DNA of 64,000 nucleotides from Hordeum vulgare subsp. vulgare (Eukaryota; Streptophyta; Magnoliopsida; Poales; Poaceae), in the NCBI RefSeq assembly GCF_904849725.1, contig NC_058524.1, positions 550,439,763 to 550,503,762 of the forward strand, written 5' to 3'. The translations under genes and the position numbers were made by a program. The stretch's first letter is position 1. Every line of letters begins with the position of its first letter. Below the pieces are notes generated by a model. It was not told where the DNA came from, searched no databases, and saw only the letters and a list, made by a program, of their open reading frames with translations. Positions 10,917 to 22,100 of the stretch are shown here, piece by piece.

Positions 10917-11835
10917 GAGCTAAATGACCCTGAAATTGAAAAACACTACAAATGAACTCTGAAAAGGTTGAAAGTTGGCATGGTATCATCATTTCACCCA
11001 CATAGCATGTGCTAAAAAGTTGAGAGGGTTACGGCAAAAACTGGATGCACTTTGTGTACAAAATCGACAATCTCTTTCGAAATATGAGGGTTTCGCACGA
11101 AAACTCATGTGTTACAAAGGGATTTTATTTTTTTGAACTTATTTCAACTCCAGACTTTTCGTGGGTTCAACATGCACCATTGAAAGCCACATCATCATTT
11201 TTTAACCCTTTTTGACTTCATTTGGTATTTTTCATGCATTTACTCATTTTTTGAGCTAAATGACCCTGAAATTGAAAAACACTACAAATGAACTCTGAAA
11301 AGGTTGAAAGTTGGCATGGTATCATCATTTCACGCACATAGCATGTGCTAAAAAATTGAGAGGGTTACGACAAAAATTGGATGCACTTCGTGTACAAAAT
11401 CGACAATCTCTTTCAAAGTATTAGGGTTTTGGACGAAAATTCATGTGTTACAAAGGGATTTCATTTTTTTGAACTTATTTCAACTCCATACTTTTTGTGC
11501 GTTCAACATGCACCATTCAAAGCCACATCATCATTTTCAACCCTTTTTGACTTCATTTGGTATTTTTCGTGCATGTACTCATTTTTTGAGCTAAATGACC
11601 CTCAAATTGAAAAGCACTACAAATGAACTCTGAAAAGATTGGAAGTTGACATGGTATCATCATTTCACCCACATAGCATGTGCTAAAAAGTTGAGAGGGT
11701 TACAACAAAAACTGGATGCACTTCGTGTACATAATCGACAATGTTTTTCGAAGTATCAGGTTTCAGACGAAAACTCATCTACTACAAAGAGATTTCATTT
11801 CTTCGCGTAATCAAATACATCATCAAAGCCATCAT
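10917..11835. repeat. 335-bp tandem repeat, about 2.7 copies
   Basis: The landmark 'gagctaaatgaccct' occurs at 10917, 11253 and 11588, spacings of 336 and 335 bp. Each unit also carries 'gcatgtgctaaaaa', 'tggatgcactt' and 'cgtgtacaaaatcgaca'. The array lies immediately downstream of the TNP2-like gene. I recognise this unit from grass CACTA elements. The third unit degrades from about 11800. Confidence 0.88.
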
Positions 11836-11860
11836 CAGAATAGTTTGGGAGAGAAAGTCT

Positions 11861-14800
11861 TCATTTTTTTTGCTTATTGCGTTGTAACCATGGATAATCT
11901 TCATCGCTTAACAAGGTGCTTGGGTCAGCCTTCACTTTGAAAGGAGGAATTTCATGAAACTTTTTATAATCTTCAGACATGTCTATCTTGCCCTCCACTC
12001 CCACGATGTCTCTTTTTTCGGAAAGAACTATGTGGTGCTTTGGCTCATCGTATGATGTATTCACTTCCTTATCTTTTCTTTTTCTCAGTTTGGTAGACAT
12101 GACCTTCACATAGAAAACCTGTGCCACATCATTGGCTAGGACGAATGGTTCGTCTGTGTACCCAAGATTGTTTAGATTCACTGTTGTCATTCCATACCGT
12201 GGGTCTACCTGTACCTCGTCTTCTGACAAATTGATCCATTTGCACCAAAACAAAGGGACCTTAAAATCATGTCCATAGTCAAGGTCCCATATCTCCACTA
12301 TGTAACCATAATATGTGTCCTTTCCCCTCTTGGTTGCTGCATCAAAGCGGACACCACTATTTTGGTTGGTGCTCTTTTGATCTTGGACGATCGTGTAAAA
12401 TGTATTCCCATTTATCTTGTACCCTTTGTAAGTCAATACAGTCGAAGATGGTCCCCTGACCAACGAGTACAACTCATCTTTAACAGTGTTGTCAACCATG
12501 AGATGTGTTTGCAACCAAAAATCGAAAGTCCTGATGTGTTCACATGTAATCCACTCGTCACACTGCTCCCTGTGTTTGGAGTGCAGAATATTCTTGTGTT
12601 CATTGACATGCAGGGTCACCAAGGTAGAATTCTGTAGAACTGTGTAGTGTGCTTGAGTCCAAGAATGCCCGTCCATACATATTATTGAGTCCACTCGTAG
12701 CGTGCCTCTTCCAGTCAGTCACCCCTCATACCACGATTGAGGGAGACTAATCTTCTTAAGGTCAGGAATGAAGTCAACACAAAACCCAATGACCTCCTCT
12801 ATTTGATGGCCCGTGGAGATGCTTCCTTCTGGCCTAGCATGGTTACGAGCATATTTCTTTAAGACTCCCATGAACCTCTCAAAAGGGAACATATTGTGTA
12901 GAAATACAGGGCCCAGAATGCCAATCTCGTCGACTAGATGAACTAGGATGTGCGTCATGATATTGAACAAGGATGGTGAGAACACAAGCTCGAAACTGAC
13001 AAGACATTGCACCAAATCACACTTTAACCTTGCTATGATTTCTGGATCGATTACCTTCTGAGAGACTGCATTGAGGATTGCACATAGCTTCACAATGCCT
13101 AATCGAACATTTTCCGGTAGAAGCCCCGTCAATGAAACTGGAAGCAGTTGTGTCATAATCACGTGGCATTCATGAGACTTTAGGTTCTGGAACTTTTTCT
13201 CTGCCATATTTATTATTCCCTTTATATTGGACGAGAAGCGAGATGGAACCTTCACACTGAGCAGGCATTCAAAGAAGATTTCCTTCTCTTCTTTGGTAAG
13301 AGCATAGCTGACAGGACCTTCATACGGCTTTGAATGCATGTCGTCTTTTTCGTGCACACGTTGTTGGTCCTCCCGCGCCTCTCGTATATCTTTTGTCTTC
13401 CCATACATGCCCAAGAAGCGTAGCAGGTTCACGCAAACATTCTTCGTCACGTGCATCATGTCGATTGCAGAGCGGACCTCTAGGTCTTTCCAATAGGGTA
13501 GGTCCCAAAATATAGATTTCTTCTTCCACATGGGTGCGCGTCCTTGAGCTTCATTCGGAACAGATGTTCCGCCAGGAACCTTTCCAAAGATTACTTGTAA
13601 ATCATTGGCCTTATGAAGTATGTGATCACTAGTACGGAGGGCGGGCTTCTTCCGGTGATCTGCCTCACCTTTGAAATGCTTCCTTTCTTTTGACGTTGAT
13701 GGTTGGTCGGAAGAAATCAACGATGTCCCAGGTACACATTCTTCCTGCATTGTCCAAATATATACTTTCGGTGTCATCTAAACAGTGCGTGCATGCGTGG
13801 TATTCCTTGTTTGTGTGTCCTGAAAGGTTACTAAGAGCAGGCCAATCATTGATGGTTACAAACAGCAACGCATGTAGGTCAAATTCCTATTGTTTGTGTT
13901 CATCCCACACATGTACACCTTTTCCATTCCACGGCTGTAAAAGTTCTTCAACTAATGGCCTTAGGTACACATCGATGTCGTTGCCGGGTTGCTTAGGGCC
14001 TTGGATGAGCATTGGCATCATAATGAACTTCCGCTTCATGCACAACCAAGGAGGAAGGTTATAGATACATAGAGTCACGGGTCAGGTGCTATGATTGTTG
14101 CTCTTCTCCCCAAAAGGATTAATGTCATCTGCACTTAAACCAAACCATACGTTCCTTGTGTCACCTGCAAAGTCCCCCCACCTTCTCTCGAGTTTTCTAC
14201 ACCGCGACCCATCAGCGGGTGCTCTCAACTTCCCGTCTTTCTTACGGTCTTCCTTGTGCCATCGCATCAACTTTGCATGCTCTTTGTTTTTGAACAAATG
14301 TTTCAACCGTGGTATTATAGGAGCATACCACATCACCTTTGCAGGAACCCTATTCCGTTGGCGCTCGCCCTCAACATCACCAGGATCATCTCGTCTGATC
14401 TTATACCGCAATGCACTGCATACCAGGCATGCGTTCAAATCCTCGTACTCTCACAGCGGTAGAGAATGCAGTCATTAGGGCATGCATGTATCTTCTGCAC
14501 CTCCAATCCTAGAGGGCAAAGAACCTTCTTTGTTTTGTACGTACTTTCACGCAATTCGTTATCCTTTCAAAGCTTCGTCTTCATTATTTTCATTAGCTTC
14601 CCAAATCCATTGTCAGATAAACCATTATCCACCTTCCATTGCAGCAATTCCAGTGTGGTACCGAGCTTTGTGTTGTCATCTTCGCAATTTGGGTACAACC
14701 CTTTTTTGTGATTCTCTAACATGCGCTCGAACTTCAACTTCTCCCTTTCACTTTCGCATTCTCTCTCAGCATCGACAATGACTCGGCGAAGATCATCATC

Positions 14801-15160
14801 GGGCACATCGTCTGGTGCCTCTTGACCTTCAGCTTTCCCCGTTGCAATATCACCATATTCAGGGAACATAGGATCCGGATAGTTGTCATCATCCTCTTCT
14901 TCTTCATTGTCTTTCATCATAACCCCTCTTTCCCCGTGCTTGGTCCAAACATAATAGTGGGGCATGAAACCCTTCTCAAGCAGGTGGACGTGAAGGGTTT
15001 TTGCGGAAGAGTAATCCTTCATATTCTCACAGTTAACACATGGACAATACATAAAATCATTCTGCTTGGTTGCCCCAGCCACACCGAGAAAATTACGCAG
15101 GCCCGTAATGTACTCCGAAGTGCGTCAGACACCATACATCCATTGGCGGTTCATCTGTAT
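11861..15160 (-). pseudogene. CACTA TNP2-like transposase (Transposase_21, with DUF4218 and DUF4216)
   Basis: Going leftward from about 15147: an N-terminal transposase-associated segment with 'YCPCVNC' (15082 on), the TNP2 core ('NVWFGLSADDINPFGE', 'CIYNLPPWLCMKRKFIMMP', 'FVTINDWPALSNLSGHT', 'RSAIDMMHVTKNVCVNLL'), a DUF4218-like part ('LVHLVDEIGILGPVFLHNMF', near 12920), and a DUF4216-like C-terminus ('YYGYIVEIWDLDYG', 'FVLANDVAQVFYV'). TNP2 is the catalytic transposase of En/Spm-type elements. It is broken by in-frame stops near 15118, 14568, 14082, 13887 and 12719 and by indels near 14450, 13750 and 13690. Stops such as those at 14082 and 12719 replace otherwise conserved positions. Introns were not resolved. 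Confidence 0.85.
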
Positions 15161-15336
15161 TATGAAATTAAGTATATAAAAAAAATCATTGCAGAACATC
15201 ATGAGTACAGAAATGACCAAATTGATACAAGTTCGTCATCACATTAAAACCAAAGTACAGTAGTGATCAAATGTTATTACTGCAAAAATAAATACATAAA
15301 GTTCATATATAGTTTCCATAAAACAGCATACAACTA

Positions 15337-16000
15337 CGTAAAACATTTAAATGCAACAACAAATGTGATCAAAAACGCAACTAAGATAACAATTGACCCA
15401 ACAGCATAATGGTACCAAGCCTCTTTATCGATGGCATATTTTCTAATATTCCTAATCTTCGAGCGCATTGCATTCATCTTCAAGCGCACTGCATCCATCT
15501 TCAACCGCATTGCATCCATCTTGATCTTGTGATCATCGACGACATCGGCAGCATGCAACTCCAATTCCATATTCTTCTCCTCAATTATTTTCAATTTGTT
15601 CTTCAAGTAATTGTTTTCTTTTTTAACTAAATTTAACCTCTCGACAAGAGGGTCGGTTGGAATTTCCGGTTCACATAGCTCCTAGATAAAAACATCCATG
15701 TCACGTTGGTCGACATAATTGTCATAAACACTAAATGAAACAAATAGTTATAAAAGAAAATATACCACGTCCGAATCATAGGCCGGACGAGGGCCGACGT
15801 GGGCGGATACCAAAACCATCGCACTATATAATAACAAACAATAATAAAGGTAAGAAATTTATACAAGTATCTATCTAAATCATACAAGTAAGATTTTTTT
15901 CTTATAAAAAGAAGATAAGAACAAGAGGCTCACCAGGTGGTGCCGGCAAAGAGATCGGCGCGGGCGATCGACGACAATGAGGACGGGGACGGGACGACAC
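15337..16000 (-). pseudogene. Small CACTA-encoded coiled-coil/membrane protein
   Basis: The last exon (about 15700-15337, leftward) reads 'ELCEPEIPTDPLVERLNLV', then a charged heptad-like helix in which 'KMDAMRLKMDAVRLKMNAMR' shows a seven-residue unit repeated three times, then 'YAIDKEAWYHYAVGS' and a hydrophobic segment 'IVILVAFLITFVVAF'. One C-terminal membrane helix is likely. I have seen this protein as a hypothetical in Triticeae CACTA elements upstream of TNP2. A stop sits just before 'ELCEP' (near 15680), and upstream exons near 15780-16000 are only guessed. Its function is unknown. Confidence 0.5.
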
Positions 16001-16380
16001 CCTACATATGTGTAGACCCTAAGAAGTTAATTTGAGCTCAAATTGTGCATCTAAATCAAAAGAACTCTCACATACACTCCTACACTAAAACCCACAAACC
16101 ACTCTACTTCTAGAATATTTGAAGTGAGCTAAACTAGTAGTGAGAGATGAAAGGATGAAGTAGCTAACCTTTTAGAACACTTGTGTAGTTGGTGCACCGT
16201 CAAATCTAAACAAATCTTGAGGAAAATGGAGCTTGGAGGTCGAGCTTGGAGAGGAAAAAGCTTAAGTGTGGCTCGGGCATTTCATCGAACACCTCATGTG
16301 CATACGAAGGCAGAACAGAGCAACACACACCTCCCACCTCACACGGCCAAAAAAACAGTGGGAAGAGTGGGCATGGACGA

Positions 16381-16390
16381 GTATATATAG
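16381..16390 (-). promoter_or_regulatory. TATA box at the CACTA right end
   Basis: Plus-strand 'gtatatatag' reads CTATATATAC on the minus strand. It lies between the subterminal motifs and the minus-strand genes, where the transposase promoter of these elements is expected. Confidence 0.5.
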
Positions 16391-16394
16391 GCAT

Positions 16395-16635
16395 CTCTTT
16401 GGTCCCGGTTGGTGGCCAGAACCGGGACAGAAGACTGACCTGTAGTCCCGGTTCGAACCACTAACCGAGACTAAAGGTTTTGCGCCAGGAGTGAGGACCA
16501 TTGGTCCCGGTTTGTGTCTGCAATCGGGACCAAAGGGGTCACACGAACCGGGACCCTGATCCGGCCGGCGCCTTGGCCTCACGAACCGAGACTGATGCAC
16601 CCATTGGTCTCAATTCGTAACCGAACCAGAATTGA
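16395..16635. repeat. CACTA right subterminal motif array
   Basis: Copies of 'GGTCCCGGTT' and its complement 'AACCGGGACC' occur about eight times in both orientations, matching the left-end array but with more GGTCCC variants. Confidence 0.75.
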
Positions 16636-16660
16636 AGTCCTTTCGTTGGGTGAACAAAGT

Positions 16661-16677
16661 CCTGTTTTCTATTAGTG
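16661..16677 (-). repeat. CACTA right terminal inverted repeat
   Basis: Minus-strand CACTAATAGAAAACAGG, followed by ATG at 16678-16680, the same triplet that precedes the left end. Confidence 0.88.
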
Positions 16678-17421
16678 ATGGGCTTGGACCTTCTTGTCTG
16701 CACACCTCCCGTCGTTCCAGTCATCAGACATGAAGTCGATGGCGGTGCACCCAGACGGACGGACGCTCTTCGTCTCAGCCAGGCGAATAACCTTCTTGTT
16801 GGACGCCAAGAGCGTCGAGTGGACGTGCCAAGGTAACTGGGCCATGCCTTTCAGCGACGAAGCCTAATTCGATCGGGACCTGGACGCCTGGGTGGGGCTC
16901 TGCATCCATGACGGCAACTTTGGCCATGTCTGCTCCTACGACGCCGTGTCTGTCGTCGCCACCGATGCTGTCTTCCAGACCATGCTGGCGTGGAAGCTCC
17001 GCGAGGACCAGCTCTTCCACGCAGACCACGAGAGGCACATGGGCTCTACGTAAGGATGTAGAGCGGCACCCGATCTGTCCCGCTTTCAAGTCAAAATATC
17101 TCAGGTTAGTTATAATTTTTTGATCAGATTTACCTTACTTTGAACTAATATTATATTATGCGGGATTATGCGGGATTATGCGGGATGCCCGCCTACATCC
17201 CTAGCTCCACGCTCCTCTTCATGGGAGACGGCAGGTACTGCCTTCTCGAGTGTGTCTCTGCCATGGACGACGAGGACGAATACGCGGCCCACCGTGTGTA
17301 CCATGTGACCACGTTCTGTCTCCGATACGATAAGGATGGAGAGCTGAGAGCTACCGGGCGAAGGGCGCACGCCCATGAGATGAATGAACTGTACAAGAGA
17401 CCAATTGCATTTTGGATGTAA
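16678..17421 (+). pseudogene. DUF1618-type protein, C-terminal fragment
   Basis: This continues the frame of 204-354: 'MAVHPDGRTLFVSARR', 'LDAKSVEWTCQGNW', 'DRDLDAWVGLC', 'ERHMGST', then 'LLFMGDGRYCLLECVSA' and the family-typical ending 'PIAFWM' before TAA. The pattern 'LDAWVGL ... HVCSYD ... CLLECV ... VTTF' is that of grass DUF1618 proteins. A TAA at 16865-16867 sits where Tyr is usual ('DEA-stop-FD'). A 155-bp stretch (17050-17204) begins GTAAGG and ends CTAG; removing it restores the frame, so it is a plausible intron, and it contains three copies of 'gcgggattat'. The gene was probably already dying; the CACTA insertion is decisive. Function unknown. Confidence 0.7.
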
Positions 17422-19166
17422 TAATTAAGTTTCTTGTAGGACTTATTAATTGTGCTGGAAATGGTACTAAATATGATTTGTGCTGAGATTTTATCAGATT
17501 CCTCCAAATTAAGTTCCACCTTTTGTAATGTGTAAGTTACCACATATATATGACTTATGCTGAGATTTGTGATGTAAGTTTCATCTTTTCTATAGGATCT
17601 GAGATATAACTCGATACTTGACTGAAAAAATGTTGACTGAATGTGACTTTCTATTACTTCACAAAAAAAGCACATGTATACCTACTTGTACTAGTGACTG
17701 ATGAAGACACATGCAAAACCTGAAAAAAGAAAATATGCAGAAACTGAAAACCTGAGAATAACTACAATAAATAAATACGGTGATGGGAGGAGAGATGCTT
17801 TGGTTAGACTAGGGAGGAGAGATTTTGCAAAATCTAACACTGGACAAGGATGATGCAGAAAAATACTAACAGAAAACTAAAAACTGAGAACTAACAAATT
17901 AAGCAAAAGAGAATGGGATTCGTGCCTTATGATCCATGCAAAAAAAAGACCTACAAAAATAAAAGATACGCATACTTGCCCGCTTGGATTCCTGTAAAAA
18001 AAAAGGACATGTAAAAAAGGAGCCGTGATGAAAATTTGCAAAAAAATAGTTAAATGAACACGTCAGGGGGGAAAAGCTCAATACCAACAAACATAAGAAA
18101 ATAACCGACCTTGAAGAAATTAGCTCTACAGACTACAGGGGATCACTAAGTGCAGATTGCTAGGAACTGAGGGTAAAAAGGACGGAAGACAATGGCTGAA
18201 AATTACCCCTACAGGGAGCAGTAGGTGTAACATGACTTCAAAACTGACCTACCATACGAAAACATAAAAGACTAAAAATGATAAATTCAGCAATGATAAA
18301 TGAGTTTATCACCCTACTTTAGCTGCAGGAAAAAGGCCATGCCATCTCAAAAAGCAGATTAACAGATAAAATTACTCAATTAATTAATACTGATTAAAAA
18401 AAGGTTTCAGGTAGCTTGAAAGCAAAAGAATACAGAAAACCTAGCTCAAAAACTGAAGGACACCACTACGGAGCGGCGCCGCACAAGGGCGCTCCCGTGC
18501 GGCGGCCAGATTGCCAGCCTGGCTGTCCTTTTCCGTATCTCCCCGTGCGAGGCATGTTGCCAGCCTGGCCGATCCAACAGATATTTTCTGTCTGAACCAC
18601 CCCGTTCCATAAATATCTCCCCCACCACCACCAAATCCGCAAACCATCACAAATCCCCCACCCCGTAATCCCACCCCCGTCTTCTTCCTCCCTCTCCCTC
18701 CCCAATTGTCCATTGGCATAAACACAGGAGATCTAGAAATATAGGAAGGAATAACAAACACAAGCAACAAAAAGAGGTGAAATCTGAAGTGGTCCAAAGT
18801 GATCCAAACAGCAAAAATAAAGGTACGAAAGTGCCCCATCCCAGGATCGTTGCAAGAACTCCAAATATGAATCTACATTACAAATTACTGCCCCTCAGTT
18901 TTTGCACAAAACACATAAATCCTACAGAAAAATCTCTTGTTTCTACCCCCAAAACAGCACCTAACTTTTCTGCCCCCTCATATCTGCACCTCTCTTTCTC
19001 CCTCTGGATCTTCAACATCTGGTTTGCTTTCCCAATTCCTGTTCGAGAACAAAAAAGTAACAAAAACACAAAAAGTTAGCTGATATATTGTCTTCATCTC
19101 ACACAAACACATGCGGGGAGGAAGGACTTCCCCAGAAAAACAACAAGGGACACGCCACACAAAAAG
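17422..19166. other. Non-coding stretch before the FAR1-like gene
   Basis: A-rich, with runs of 'aaaactgaaaacctgag'-like sequence at 17700-18120. A C-rich patch at 18470-18710 contains 'ttgccagcctggc' twice. I see no gene. By its position it may be the arm of the transposon that carries the FAR1-like gene, but no terminal inverted repeat was found. Confidence 0.5.
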
Positions 19167-22100
19167 ATGGATTCTTACTTTGTGGCTGCTCATGACAGAG
19201 GTTTGTTCCCCCCTCCCTACAGTTTCCAATTTAGTTGTGTTTTTGTAGTGTTTTTGCTACTACCATAATTCCTACAGTTTCCAATTACACCACCACCACC
19301 ATCTAAATTGTGTTCTTGCTGCTACCGTAGAAAATGTAGTAGTTTTCAGTATAAAGTATAAACAAATGCCAGTTTCTTTTGTTGGTTGTTGAATAACTCC
19401 ATGCAACTGGTTGTCAGAAAAAATGTGCATAGTTACCATGAAATGTAGATGTTTTTGGGTAGCTATGTTGGAAAATTTGGCAATTGTATCAAAAATATGC
19501 GGAAGCAGGCAGTACAGTTCCTTTGTTGCTACTTAAAAATGCTGGTTTCATATAGGATATCGTGTAAACTACCCAAAAAAGCAAACAGGAGCATTTGTTT
19601 GCAGTGTTAGCTAGTACAAAAATAAATTTGAGTAGCCTAGCCAATATTCACACATGGCCTAGTTCTAACTACATAGATGAGTTGACCTCTTGTCCTCTAT
19701 AAAATGTCTACTTGCCAAATTACAAGTAGCTAGTCATCATATTAGAAAGTGCTTGTTACCGGATTACAACTGCTAAATTGTCAAATGAAAACATGTTTAC
19801 TCTCCATATTAGTTGAGTTGCAAGTACATAGTGTTATTACTTAGTTGTCCGATTATAAATTGGTTGTCGGGTTACATGTACCTAGTTGCCATATTAACCG
19901 TACTTACTCGCCAGGCCGTGATGAGCATCACCAGATTATATAGTATCCGCTTTCCAAAAAATGTTTAAGCATGTTTAGTTATCAGATTACACTACAAAAG
20001 TACTTGTCGTCGTAGCGTAATTGCCAGATTCTACAGCGGTCATGTTATACTAGTAATGCACCGTAGTGCTAGCGTGCTGATTAGTTTAGTATATTGAACA
20101 TGCTAGGAAGTACAGTAGTATATTGTAGCATGCTAGGAAGTACTGTAGTGTGAGCCTACTAAACCCATTTAAAATTAGGCAACTAAGTATTTAAAAATGT
20201 GACAACTATATATGTTTAAACCTGGCAACAATACATATTTCACACGCCTCCCTGTTTTTAGAAAAGATGTACCTGATTACCAATTTTCAAGAAAAAATGC
20301 AGAAATTGTGAGTTTCTAAAAAAATGTTACTAAGTTGGTTTTGTGTGTTATGCAGATCGTGAGACTGTCGGTGCATCACGCACTGTGTTACATCAATCGG
20401 CAAACACAGACCAAACACTGGATGCATCGTCTAATCGCACACCAAATGATGACCATGCAAATGAGGATGAAGGCATGCCGGAGGTGATGTCCACGCCACA
20501 GCAACCCACAACCATGATGAGATTTGACACTCTTGAGGATGCTGAAAAACACTAGAAAATGTATGCGAGGCAGAAAGGTTTTGGAGTGAGGTATTGTTTC
20601 AGAAAAAAGTCAGAGGCTAGTGGTGAACTGATAAGAGCATCCCTTGTGTGCCATAGAGCTGGGCTGAAGATTAACAAGAAAGTAGACACCCCAAACCCGC
20701 AACCTATTGCCCTTGAGAGGTGGAGGAATACAACTGAAAGAACAAACTGCCCAACCCGTATGTTTGTGAAGCGAAGAGATAATTCCTGGGTTGTTACAGA
20801 AATAAATGACGACCATAACCACCCTCTCATCAAGAAGTGGTCGCTGACAGGGTACCTACGATCCCATAGACATATCCCTGAAGAAGAAGAACAGTTTGTG
20901 AAGTTGCTTGACTAGTGCAATCTGGAACCTTCTAGACAGATGCACTTGTTGACAGAGTTGCATGGCCAACATGAAGCAATTGGTTACACTGACAAAGACT
21001 TGGCAAACTTGCTGGCAAAGTTCCGGGCTGAGCACGAATACACTGATATGCAGGACACGATTGAGTACTTTAAGAGCAATCAACAACTTGATAAAGACTT
21101 CTTTTACAAGTACAAGCTTGATGATGATGATAAGGTCCAATGCATTTATTGGATTGATGGTTTAGCGAGAAGGGCTTACATGTTTTTCAATGATCGTGTC
21201 TCTTTTGACACAATGTATTTGGCCAATATATACAAGATGCCTTGTGCCCCGTTTATTGGTATAAACAACCATGGACAGTCAATTCAGTTTGGCTGTGGTT
21301 TTGTTAGGAATGAGCTATCGACAAGCTTCGTTTGGCTATTTGAGACATTCCTAGAGGCAATGGGTGGTTTGGCTCCAACCAATATCATAACTGATCAAGA
21401 TTTTGCCATGAGGTTTGCTATTCAGGATGTTTTTCCCAATACAACACACCGAAACTGTCGTTGGCACATAATGCAAAATGCAACTGAGAAGCTTGGTCCG
21501 CTCCTAGCGAAACACCCAGAGTTGCAAGCTGAGTTCAATGATTGTGTCAATGAAATCTACGCTCCTGAAGAGTTTGAAGCAAGGTGAATTGCAATGGTTC
21601 AGCAACATGGGGTTGCAGAGCACCCAGACTTTGTTTATTTGTATGAGAAACGAACATGTTGGGTGCCTGCCTAATTTATGCACAAGTTCTACCCCTTTCT
21701 CCAGACCACGCAAAGGAGTGAAGGCTTCAATGTTGTGCTCAAAAAGTATGTCAACCCACAAAACTCAATCATGGACTTTATTCACCAATATGCTGCCATA
21801 CAAGAGAAGATAATGTGTGCTGAGAGCAAGCAGGATGCAGACACAACAATCACAACAGCTAGGAAGTGGAGATACAACCCAATTGAGCTCCAAATGTCAA
21901 GTATCTATACGCGCAATATTTTTGTTACGTTCCAGGGGGAGATGCAGTCACTGTTGTCGTACAGCTGTAAGCAGACGGGTGCCCAAGAGTACATGGTTGA
22001 CTGCATTGCAAAGTTTGTCCCGGCATATGGCAGCAAGTCCTTTAAGGTTCATGCAAATGTTGAAGAAGGGGTGTATATGTGTGAATGTTGCAAGTATGAG

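Larger units (their letters stand above)
355..16677 (-). mobile_element. CACTA (En/Spm-type) DNA transposon, about 16.3 kb, complete ends
   Basis: The left end reads CACTGGTAGAAAACATGG and the right end, on the minus strand, reads CACTAATAGAAAACAGG. Both carry the CACTA signature. The flanking triplets 352-354 and 16678-16680 are both ATG, the 3-bp target duplication expected for this superfamily. Subterminal arrays of 'TTTAGTCCCGGTT' and its complement lie at both ends. The minus strand carries a TNP2-like transposase relic, a small coiled-coil/membrane ORF, and a Transposase_24/Ulp1 ORF. Three internal tandem-repeat arrays and a solo LTR account for much of the length. All its genes contain stops or frameshifts, so this copy is unlikely to be autonomous, but its ends could still be moved in trans. 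Confidence 0.9.

Noticed and set aside
18440..18840. Minus-strand ORF of about 130 codons with Gly-rich part
   Set aside because: C-rich repeats on the plus strand create it; no family likeness.
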